DNA of 5,034 bases from Gammaproteobacteria bacterium. GTDB taxonomy: Bacteria; Pseudomonadota; Gammaproteobacteria; UBA6429; Thiohalophilaceae. The position numbers were made by a program, and so were the translations under genes. A model generated the notes under the pieces. It worked only from the letters and a program-made list of their open reading frames with translations. It was not told the origin of the DNA and did not search any database. Shown piece by piece: positions 1-4,948 of this stretch (positions within the stretch are counted from its first letter, which is position 1; each line of letters begins with the position of its first letter). The stretch covers positions 1 to 5,034 of the forward strand of contig JAUVGM010000200.1 of the NCBI GenBank assembly GCA_030593785.1, given 5' to 3'.

Positions 1-309
1 CATTTTGTTAAGCCTGCTCAATCTTAGAACTGGTGCATTTTGCAATAAGATGTGCATGTATGCTATTCAAACGTGTATCCAATTGCTTAATAGTATTTAA
101 TATACTCTTTTTTTATAAGTCTTGAACAATATCTTATTTGAAGAATTACCAATAGGTCTTGCATTAACTCGTATAGATAGTTCTATCAAAGAAATAAACT
201 CAACATTATATATTTTAGTTACGTCAACTAATGTTAGATATTGATCTATCCGAAAAGCTATTACAAATTATTACTATATTTAATTATAAAAATAAAAGCT
301 CTAATAATA
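1..309. other. degenerate intergenic region upstream of the kinase
   Basis: No intact gene is visible here. Apart from the PAS-like relic at 122-244, the minus strand is open for about 34 codons (112 down to a TAA at 8-10) and ends in IAKCTSSKIEQA, with a heptad-like IKQLDTRLNSIHAHLI before it. That could be the end of a broken gene or chance. A 7-bp inverted repeat AACATTA/TAATGTT (202-208 and 229-235) has a 20-nt loop and no T-tract. The bases just upstream of the kinase are very AT-rich, with possible -10-like TATAAA at 285-290, but no convincing -35 partner. Confidence 0.4.
122..244 (+). pseudogene. probable relic of a PAS sensory domain
   Basis: An open stretch of 40 codons (TTG at 122, TGA at 242-244, TAA just upstream at 116-118) reads LFEELPIGLALTRIDSS followed by IKEINSTLYILV. 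This resembles the first strands of a PAS domain, where an F-x-x-x-P-x-G-hydrophobic stretch is followed by a D-G-x-hydrophobic-x-x-N turn. Here the usual DG is DS and the NP after the turn is NS. A PAS domain is about 100 residues, so only the beginning survives and it is cut by stop codons on both sides. No ribosome binding site precedes it. It lies just upstream of a histidine kinase that has no PAS domain of its own, so it may be debris of another sensor gene or of an ancestral longer kinase. The family call rests on a short motif and is tentative. Confidence 0.4.
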
Positions 310-1380
310 ATGAAAAAGAAATCAATTCAATTAACCAACAATCAGATAATAACAATTGTTACAATTTTATTAGCCTCAGCTGTTTTTATTCTTGATACAT
401 TGTTACCCCTCGGTATTGCTGGTGGAGTTCCATACATTGCTGTTGTCTTAGCTACCTATTGGCATTCTGAAAAAAAATATGTGATTTATGTAACCATTAT
501 TTGTTTATTTCTTGTTCAGATAGGGTTTTATTTTTCACCTCAAGGAGGCGAGTTATGGAAAGTAATATTTAATCGGCTCATTGCCATCTTCGCTATATTG
601 ATCACGGCAGCCCTTGTGTTAAAAATAAAATCCTCTGTGAACGAAATTATTTCTTCAGTAGAAGCATTAGGTATTGCTAAGGAGGAAGCCGAGCATGCAA
701 ATAAAGCTAAATCTGAGTTTCTTTCTTCAATGAGTCATGAATTACGCACTCCTATGAATTCGGTGCTTGGTTTTTCACAATTACTTTTAATGAAAGCAAC
801 AGATGATGTAGCCAAACAAAATATTAACGAAATCATAGATTCTGGCAATCATTTATTAGAATTAATTAATCAAGTATTAGATCTATCAAAAATTGAGTCT
901 GGAATGGTACCGCTTTCTATTGATAGTTACCCCCTAAATGATTTGCTTAATGATTGTTTAATAACAGTTTTGCCACTTGTTGATAAAGATGAAATTAGAA
1001 TAGAAAACAAAATTGACCCATCACAAAAGTGTATAATCAAAGTTAATAAAACACGGTTTCGGCAAATAATTTTAAACTTATTATCGAATGCTATTAAGTA
1101 CAATCATAAAAATGGAAAAGTGATAATTGAATGCCAGCCTGTTGATGAAAATATACTTTGTATTTCTATTACTGATACGGGCAAAGGATTAACATCCGAA
1201 CAGCAATCTCATCTTTTTAAACCGTTTGACCGTGCCGGTGCAGAAAATTCTCATATTGCTGGTGCTGGACTAGGATTAGTTATATCTAAGAATTTAATAG
1301 AACAAATGAACGGTACCATTGGATTTGAAAGTGAAATAGGAAAAGGAAGTCGTTTCTGGATTCAGATTCCTTTATCGTAA
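310..1380 (+). CDS. membrane sensor histidine kinase (orphan, HisKA + HATPase_c)
   Basis: A 356-residue inner-membrane histidine kinase that should autophosphorylate and pass phosphate to an unknown response regulator. From the ATG at 310, four hydrophobic segments span about residues 11-106. They include the run LDTLLPLGIAGGVPYIAVVL, typical of a membrane sensor module shared by several kinases and diguanylate cyclases. A short coiled linker (about 107-134) leads to the HisKA H-box SHELRTPMNSVLGF with the phospho-accepting His143. The HATPase_c domain follows: N-box LLSNAIKYN (Asn260), G1 box DTGKGL (Asp289), F-box LFKPFDR and G2 box GAGLGL (from residue 318). No PAS, HAMP or receiver domain is present, and no response regulator lies next to it. 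An in-frame TTG at 241 would add 23 residues; I prefer the ATG because MKKKS followed by a helix is a normal membrane-protein start. Neither start has a clear Shine-Dalgarno sequence. All catalytic motifs are intact. The stimulus is unknown. Confidence 0.9.
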   Translation: MKKKSIQLTNNQIITIVTILLASAVFILDTLLPLGIAGGVPYIAVVLATYWHSEKKYVIYVTIICLFLVQIGFYFSPQGGELWKVIFNRLIAIFAILITAALVLKIKSSVNEIISSVEALGIAKEEAEHANKAKSEFLSSMSHELRTPMNSVLGFSQLLLMKATDDVAKQNINEIIDSGNHLLELINQVLDLSKIESGMVPLSIDSYPLNDLLNDCLITVLPLVDKDEIRIENKIDPSQKCIIKVNKTRFRQIILNLLSNAIKYNHKNGKVIIECQPVDENILCISITDTGKGLTSEQQSHLFKPFDRAGAENSHIAGAGLGLVISKNLIEQMNGTIGFESEIGKGSRFWIQIPLS

Positions 1381-1412
1381 ATGTCTGCTAATGGCCGTAA
1401 GTTGACCTACAT

Positions 1413-1438
1413 CCACGTCCTAAAGTGGCGGGTTTTTT
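1413..1438 (+). terminator. rho-independent terminator after the kinase
   Basis: CC-A-CGTC (1413-1419) can pair with GGCGGG (1427-1432) through six pairs, one a T-G wobble, with A1415 bulged and a 7-nt loop. Six T residues (1433-1438) follow directly. It lies 33 bases after the kinase stop codon, the right place to end that transcript. The surrounding text, with GTTGACCTAC just before a hairpin and T-tract, also reminds me of a decayed right end of an IS200/IS605-type element, but no transposase remnant is visible. Confidence 0.6.
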
Positions 1439-1680
1439 ATTTTTATAATTTCACCACGTCTGCTTTTGCACATCTTCAACCCTATTTTTTATACACCTTA
1501 TGCCTCGAACTCACTTTTGCCTTACTAAAGCGTATCCTTTTTTTTATTTTCATAATTGCCACAAAATGCCTTGTCTATGAGGTAACCCCTCTAAAATTTC
1601 CCCAAAATAATTTTTATCATTAACACCATCAGTCGTGTTGTTGACCTATACTTTGTATAACTATCATTGGGGGTATTACA
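1439..1680. other. gene-free AT-rich spacer before the outer-membrane protein gene
   Basis: About 240 bp, pyrimidine-rich on the plus strand, with no credible gene. The open frame at 1381-1623 runs through the kinase terminator and has no protein-like composition. Close to the next gene are a small dyad AACAC-N8-GTGTT (1622-1639), a TTGACC (1641-1646) and TATACT/TATAAC boxes (1647-1652, 1656-1661), but their spacing does not make a standard sigma-70 promoter. A GGGGG run (1669-1673), 7 nt before the ATG at 1681, can serve as a ribosome binding site. Confidence 0.45.
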
Positions 1681-2184
1681 ATGAAAAAAATTATTGCAAC
1701 TTTTGGGCTGATTGTGGGTTTGGCATTATTTGGCGGGCAAATTGCTCATGCAGCGCCTCCAGTTGGTTATATTGGTTTCAGTCTTGGCTCGGCAGACGAT
1801 GATGTGTTGAGTGAGTCAGACACGGGCTACAAATTCTTTGGTGGATACACGGTAAATAACAATCTTGGCTTTGAAATTGCTTATGTTGACCTCGGACAAT
1901 ATGTGGATGGATTACTAGAACAATATGGTGTTGCATTTGAAGTGGTTGGTTATTTACCGTTGAGTAGTAACTTAGATTTAATGGGTAAAGTTGGCATGTT
2001 TGCCTGGACTGCAGAAGTCGATATCTTATATGCCAGGAATGATGGAACTGATCTGACTTATGGGATTGGCGTGCAGTATGACTTAAATAACCGCCTCTTT
2101 GTTCGCGGTGAGTGGGAACAGTTTACTGATGTGTCTGGTGGAGATGTTTCATTATTGAGCGCTGGGTTAATTTATACATTTTAA
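1681..2184 (+). CDS. outer-membrane beta-barrel protein (OmpA-like transmembrane/porin family)
   Basis: A 167-residue secreted precursor. Residues 1-24 form a classical Sec signal peptide: MKK, a hydrophobic core, and the AHA site with cleavage predicted between Ala24 and Ala25. The mature part of about 143 residues has alternating polar and hydrophobic strands rich in Gly and aromatic residues (GYIGFSLG, YKFFGGYTV, LGFEIAYVDLG, LTYGIGVQYDL, LFVRGEWEQF) and ends in LIYTF. A C-terminal Phe on an amphipathic strand is the usual beta-signal for insertion by the BAM complex. Length and strand count fit an 8-stranded OmpA-type barrel with no periplasmic peptidoglycan-binding domain. Such proteins are often small adhesion, resistance or structural OMPs; no specific substrate can be inferred. 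A GGGGG ribosome binding site precedes the ATG. It is the last complete plus-strand gene before the attC-like site at 2295, so it could be a cassette gene, although 110 bp separate them. Confidence 0.85.
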   Translation: MKKIIATFGLIVGLALFGGQIAHAAPPVGYIGFSLGSADDDVLSESDTGYKFFGGYTVNNNLGFEIAYVDLGQYVDGLLEQYGVAFEVVGYLPLSSNLDLMGKVGMFAWTAEVDILYARNDGTDLTYGIGVQYDLNNRLFVRGEWEQFTDVSGGDVSLLSAGLIYTF

Positions 2185-2192
2185 TATATTGA

Positions 2193-2285
2193 TTCGCATT
2201 AAAATTAAAGTGGACGAAGGGATCAAATATTGATCAAAAAAAATATTTAGATGAAGGTAAAGGAATGCCATATGAGGGAGCATAA
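2193..2285 (+). pseudogene. 3' tail of an unknown reading frame ending at the attC site
   Basis: Thirty codons are open between a TGA at 2190-2192 and a TAA at 2283-2285. They end in NIDQKKYLDEGKGMPYEGA, which looks like a real protein tail more than random translation. The only Met is 7 residues from the end, so if it is coding its 5' part is missing. The stop lies 9 bases before the R'' box of the attC-like site, exactly where cassette genes normally end. I infer a cassette gene truncated when the outer-membrane gene or its flank was joined to it. I do not recognise the family, and the frame is short enough to be chance. Confidence 0.3.
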
Positions 2286-2294
2286 TAAAATCAT

Positions 2295-2360
2295 GCTTAA
2301 CAAGTCGTTCAAAATGGATGGCGCAAAAAGACGCGCCGCCATTTAACTCTAATGTTGAAT
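2295..2360 (+). other. integron attC recombination site (66 bp)
   Basis: The left end GCTTAAC (2295-2301) fits the R'' consensus RYYYAAC and the right end GTTGAAT (2354-2360) fits the R' consensus GTTRRRY. Between them the sequence folds as attC sites do. L'' GTT (2307-2309) pairs with L' AAC (2345-2347). C2310 is left out as the extrahelical base, with one more unpaired A. AAATGG (2312-2317) then pairs with CCATTT (2339-2344), and TGGCGC (2319-2324) pairs with GCGCCG (2333-2338) including one T-G wobble, A2318 being bulged. The loop is 8 nt. The arms TCGTTCAA and TTTAACTC closely match what I remember of aadA-cassette attC arms. The extra base in the left arm gives the usual orientation, with cassettes read on the plus strand. 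The integrase would cut between G2354 and T2355. No integrase, attI or second attC is seen in the window. The hairpin is not followed by a T-tract, so a terminator is a poor alternative. Confidence 0.8.
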
Positions 2361-2490
2361 GTCCGCTTTCAGGATTTTTAGTAGTAATCTATATGTTTAC
2401 ATAACGACCGCTCTTGGCCGCATGAAGACGGTTAATGAGTTAATAACTTGGTTATACTAAAGATAAAGGTCGGCAGTCGACCCAAAGCGG
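2357..2490. repeat. three imperfect CCGCTTT-type repeat units
   Basis: Three related stretches lie between the attC site and the AgmX-like fragment: GAATGTCCGCTTTCAGG (2357-2373, plus strand), GACCGCTCTTGGCCG (2406-2420, plus strand) and, inverted, the complement of 2468-2490, which reads GCCGCTTTGGGTCGACTG when turned round. The third contains its own small hairpin GGTCG-N5-CGACC (2468-2482). The shared core is roughly CCGCTTT followed by GG. These resemble dispersed intergenic repeats I associate with gammaproteobacterial genomes, but that is memory, not a search. The first unit overlaps the right end of attC. Confidence 0.4.
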
Positions 2491-2501
2491 CCTTTGACCA
2501 T

Positions 2502-2759
2502 ATGGATAAAAACAAGAGTAAATTACATTCGTTATATAGACGGGCACGTCGCTCACATCCCGGATTAAAAGGGAAAATTGTTTTAGAAATTACTATTGCA
2601 CCTTCTGGCAAAGTATTGAAAGTGAGAATTAAATCCAGTGAACTTAATGATCCGAAACTCGAATCAAGATTGGTTGCACGAATTAAACGATTTGACTTTG
2701 GTTCGTATTCGGTACAAAAAGTAACAGTAACATTTTCAATTGAGTTTTTACCATCTTAA
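2502..2759 (+). CDS. orphan AgmX/PglI-type (TonB-family) C-terminal domain, probable 5'-truncated gene
   Basis: The 85 residues from the ATG at 2502 match the C-terminal domain of the AgmX/PglI group of TonB-family proteins. KNKSKLHSLYRRARRSHP is followed by LKGKIVLEITIAPSGKVLKV, SSELNDPKLESRLVARIKRFDFG and a final FSIEFLPS. In the full-length family this domain follows a cytoplasmic and/or membrane-spanning N-terminal region; none is present here. A TTG at 2448 would add 18 residues, but those codons translate the repeat-like sequence at 2468-2490 and have no ribosome binding site, and an in-frame stop lies at 2436-2438. The ATG also lacks a good Shine-Dalgarno sequence. I therefore think it is the surviving 3' end of a larger gene joined to foreign DNA. 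A small stand-alone domain protein carried as a cassette gene is the alternative. The domain itself is free of stops and well conserved, so any loss is recent or the domain is still used. Confidence 0.7.
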   Translation: MDKNKSKLHSLYRRARRSHPGLKGKIVLEITIAPSGKVLKVRIKSSELNDPKLESRLVARIKRFDFGSYSVQKVTVTFSIEFLPS

Positions 2760-2784
2760 AATACCGCAAAATATTTTAAGATGG
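2751..2784. terminator. bidirectional terminator-like inverted repeat between convergent genes
   Basis: A perfect 13-bp inverted repeat: CCATCTTAAAATA (2751-2763), an 8-nt loop, and TATTTTAAGATGG (2772-2784). On the plus strand TTTCTTT follows. The left arm contains the stop codon of the AgmX-like fragment (TAA, 2757-2759). It sits 25 bases from the stop codon of the convergent minus-strand gene, so it can end transcripts from both sides. The stem is AT-rich, which makes it weaker than a typical terminator. Confidence 0.6.
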
Positions 2785-2791
2785 TTTCTTT

Positions 2792-2813
2792 CCTGATTTT
2801 AAAAGGAATCAGG
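2792..2813 (-). terminator. small hairpin at the 3' end of the minus-strand gene
   Basis: CCTGATT (2792-2798) and AATCAGG (2807-2813) form a perfect 7-bp stem with an 8-nt loop, overlapping the stop codon of the minus-strand membrane-protein gene (2809-2811). No T-tract follows in the minus direction, so by itself it is more likely to protect or shape the 3' end than to terminate transcription. Confidence 0.3.
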
Positions 2814-3321
2814 GGAATGCAGGTATCGTATGCTCAATGCCCCTGTTAGTTACTTCTGGATGCTTTGAATATATCAGGTTTGAAATCTCATCTATTCGAT
2901 TTACCGGTACATCTACCATATAAAGAATTTGACCTGAGTTTACATCTTTCATGAATTCCTTTAATCGAGTGTTTTGTACACTAATCGCAACCATGCTTGA
3001 TGTCCAGGCTCCTAAAAATGCACCACCAACGATAATTCCAGTCATAGAGACGGTTTCCCATCCTGGAACTATCATACCCATTAAAAATGCAATCATGGCA
3101 AGTGTGATCCCAGTGAAGCCACCAACAATAAAACCTAATTGCAGCCCATGAATAAGATCACTTTTTTCAAATATTGATGCTTCTGGTAATCCTACAAGTG
3201 AAATATCATCCCTTGCTAATACATGCATGTTTCGCTCTTCTATACGTGCGAGTAAGAGTTCATTATGTACTGTTTCGGCGTCACTAAGGTTTGGTAAAAG
3301 AAAATATATACGACGTTTCAT
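2809..3321 (-). CDS. conserved two-helix membrane protein with glycine-zipper segments (DUF1269-like)
   Basis: A 170-residue protein. An N-terminal soluble part (1-58) begins MKRRIYFLLPNLSDAETVHN. Two hydrophobic helices follow (about 62-84 and 92-114), rich in small residues (LGFIVGGFTG; GIIVGGAFLGAW) as in glycine-zipper membrane proteins. A C-terminal soluble part has QILYMVDVPVNRIDEI and ends in TIPAFP. The overall form, a short cytosolic fold split by a hairpin of two helices, matches a conserved proteobacterial family often labelled DUF1269-like or simply hypothetical; the TIPAFP end is characteristic in my recollection. The biochemical role is unknown. The split soluble halves may pack together in the way seen in the general stress protein 17M-like domain, which is inference. 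The start is well supported: AAGGAG (3329-3334 on the plus-strand numbering) lies 7 nt before the ATG. The gene is divergent from cysG and convergent with the AgmX-like fragment. Confidence 0.75.
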   Translation of the reverse strand: MKRRIYFLLPNLSDAETVHNELLLARIEERNMHVLARDDISLVGLPEASIFEKSDLIHGLQLGFIVGGFTGITLAMIAFLMGMIVPGWETVSMTGIIVGGAFLGAWTSSMVAISVQNTRLKEFMKDVNSGQILYMVDVPVNRIDEISNLIYSKHPEVTNRGIEHTIPAFP

Positions 3322-3493
3322 GAGGACTCTCCTTATCTAGAACAGACTGGATTTAGACGTATCTTTCGAATACCGCATAAGTATAGTTGGTTATAAAAAA
3401 AACACAGAATTAACCATTCAAAGTATGTGGATATATCACTTATTTGCTAAAGACGTGGGGTAAAAGGATAGGTATCATATGCGCTTTATGTAT

Positions 3494-3531
3494 TTGAGAG
3501 CCTTGTACGAACACCGTAAAAAAGCTCTCAA
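3494..3531 (+). promoter_or_regulatory. two-tier hairpin in the cysG leader
   Basis: TTGAGAGC (3494-3501) pairs perfectly with GCTCTCAA (3524-3531). Inside the loop TACG (3506-3509) pairs with CGTA (3515-3518) around AACAC, and T3503-T3504 can pair with the A run between them. It ends 10 bases before the ribosome binding site of cysG. No T-tract follows, so it is not a simple terminator. It could be an mRNA leader structure or a protein-binding dyad. It does not match a riboswitch class I know. Confidence 0.45.
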
Positions 3532-3541
3532 CTTGTCAATT

Positions 3542-3546
3542 AGAGG
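3542..3546 (+). promoter_or_regulatory. ribosome binding site of cysG, fixing a GTG start
   Basis: AGAGG lies 7 nt before the GTG at 3554. This supports GTG as the start codon, and the resulting N-terminus MDFLPIF lines up with the known CysG N-terminus MDHLPIF. Confidence 0.7.
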
Positions 3547-3553
3547 ATAAACT

Positions 3554-4948
3554 GTGGATTTTTTACCTATTTTCATGAACGTAAAAGGCGAGAACTGTCT
3601 TGTTGTTGGGGGCGGAAAAATAGCCTCTCGTAAGGTTTTTATGCTTTTACGTGCTGGTGCCTTGGTATCAGTGGTATCCCCTAAATTATGCCAGGATTTA
3701 AGCATTCGCAAGGACGGGGGTGAAATTAATCATATTAATCGTTTATTTGAAGATGGCGATTTAGATAACTGTAAAATCATAATTGCTGCAACTGATGATG
3801 AAAAAATAAATAGCCATGTTTCTCAATTGGCAAAATCTAAAAATATTCCTGTAAATGTCGTAGATGCACCAGACTTATGCAGCTTTATTGTGCCCTCTAT
3901 TATTGATCGTAATCCTGTTCAAATTGCAATATCCACTGGCGGCGCTTCTCCTGTACTAGCTCGATTATTACGCTCACGCTTAGAAACATTTATTCCTGCT
4001 GCTTATGGTCGTCTGGCTAAGTTAGTTGAATCATATCGTGAAAAAGTAAAAACAAAGTTTTCTAACACTGATGAAATACGTACTTTCTGGGAAAAAATTC
4101 TGGAAGGACCAGTTGCTGATAATTTGATTGCGGGTAAAGATAAAGTTGCGCGTGAGTTACTTGAGACAGCTGTTGAAAATGCAAAAGCACCTGCTGACCG
4201 GGGTGAAGTATATCTGGTTGGTGCAGGACCCGGTGATCCAGATTTACTTACATTTAGAGCATTACGATTAATGCAGCAAGCGGATGTGGTGGTTTATGAT
4301 CGTTTGGTATCGCAAGGTGTAATGGATTTAGTACGCCGTGATGCTGAAATGATTTACGCCGGTAAAGAACGTAATAAACATACTTTACCGCAAGAAAGTA
4401 TTAATGCTCTTTTGGTTCGTTTAGCGCAAGAAGGTAAAAAAGTATTACGTTTAAAAGGTGGAGATCCTTTCATTTTTGGTCGCGGTGGTGAAGAGATTGA
4501 AACGCTGACTGATGAAAACATCAGTTTCCAGGTTGTTCCTGGAATTACTGCTGCAGCAGGTTGTTCATCTTATGCAGGTATTCCTCTTACTCATCGAGAT
4601 TATGTTCAGTCATGCATGTTTGTAACTGGTCATTTGAAAGACGGTACAACAGATTTAAATTGGGATGCAATCGCCCAGCCTAATCAAACCATTGTCTTTT
4701 ATATGGGACTACAGACTGTTAAAGAGTTATGTAAAGAATTGGTTAAACATGGCTTGCCAAGTACTACTCCTGCCGCCTTGGTTGAGAAAGGTACAACACA
4801 AGAACAAAAAGTTCACATTGGTGATTTAAGTACGTTACATGAAATCGTTGAGAAAAATAATGTAAAGGCACCTACTTTGATTATTGTTGGAGAAGTTGTT
4901 TTATTGCATGACAAGTTGAATTGGTTTGTTCCTGAAGGGGAGCAATAG
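3554..4948 (+). CDS. cysG: siroheme synthase CysG (trifunctional)
   Basis: A complete 464-residue fused enzyme (the Salmonella and E. coli form has 457). It converts uroporphyrinogen III to siroheme in the cytoplasm: two SAM-dependent methylations to precorrin-2, NAD-dependent oxidation to sirohydrochlorin, then iron insertion. Siroheme serves sulfite and nitrite reductases. The N-terminal dehydrogenase/ferrochelatase half (about 1-210) has the NAD-binding CLVVGGGKIASRK (15-27), IAATDD, and the catalytic Asp104 in NVVDAP. PSIIDR and STGGASPVLARLLR follow. Position 128, a phosphorylated Ser in Salmonella CysG, is Thr here, next to Ser127. The C-terminal uroporphyrinogen-III methyltransferase half (about 217-460) has VYLVGAGPGDPDLLT, VVYDRLVS (Asp249, equal to Salmonella Asp248), LRLKGGDPFIFGRGGEE, VVPGITAA, GIPLTHRDY, the SAM-pocket VFYMGL with Met384, and the closing DKLNWF. 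The start is GTG. It appears monocistronic, with a leader hairpin upstream and only 86 bases of sequence downstream. Confidence 0.97.
   Translation: MDFLPIFMNVKGENCLVVGGGKIASRKVFMLLRAGALVSVVSPKLCQDLSIRKDGGEINHINRLFEDGDLDNCKIIIAATDDEKINSHVSQLAKSKNIPVNVVDAPDLCSFIVPSIIDRNPVQIAISTGGASPVLARLLRSRLETFIPAAYGRLAKLVESYREKVKTKFSNTDEIRTFWEKILEGPVADNLIAGKDKVARELLETAVENAKAPADRGEVYLVGAGPGDPDLLTFRALRLMQQADVVVYDRLVSQGVMDLVRRDAEMIYAGKERNKHTLPQESINALLVRLAQEGKKVLRLKGGDPFIFGRGGEEIETLTDENISFQVVPGITAAAGCSSYAGIPLTHRDYVQSCMFVTGHLKDGTTDLNWDAIAQPNQTIVFYMGLQTVKELCKELVKHGLPSTTPAALVEKGTTQEQKVHIGDLSTLHEIVEKNNVKAPTLIIVGEVVLLHDKLNWFVPEGEQ

Larger units (their letters stand above)
3322..3553. promoter_or_regulatory. divergent intergenic region between the membrane-protein gene and cysG
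   Basis: About 230 bp that must hold promoters for both divergent genes. On the minus strand, TATAAC (complement of 3390-3395) and TATACT (complement of 3380-3385) are plausible -10 boxes, with TTGAAT (complement of 3416-3421) as a possible -35, but the 20-bp spacing to TATAAC is too long to be convincing. For cysG, TATCAT (3473-3478) is a -10 candidate without a good -35. The part nearest cysG contains the hairpin described separately. Confidence 0.35.

Noticed and set aside
198..239. A second possible attC: ACTCAAC (198-204) and GTTAGAT (233-239) fit the end-box consensus
   Set aside because: The interval is only 42 bp, the interior does not fold into an attC-like stem, and the L boxes are absent. 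In AT-rich DNA such heptamers occur by chance.
1381..1623. An 80-codon open frame directly after the kinase
   Set aside because: It starts at the base after the kinase stop, runs through the kinase terminator hairpin, has no ribosome binding site of its own and gives a low-complexity aromatic-rich translation.
1622..1661. Promoter and operator for the barrel gene: dyad AACAC-N8-GTGTT, TTGACC, TATACT and TATAAC
   Set aside because: No pair of boxes has 16-18 bp spacing, and the later -10 would leave almost no leader before the ribosome binding site. The dyad is only 5 bp per arm.
2251..2346. A 31-codon ATG frame that runs through most of the attC hairpin
   Set aside because: Its second half is simply a translation of the palindromic recombination site; composition and position suggest chance, although cassette frames do sometimes enter attC.
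2951..3151. Plus-strand open frame of 66 codons
   Set aside because: It lies wholly inside the well-supported minus-strand membrane protein gene and is its antisense shadow.
3475..3711. Minus-strand open frame of 78 codons
   Set aside because: It overlaps the start of cysG and the leader hairpin, with no recognisable product.
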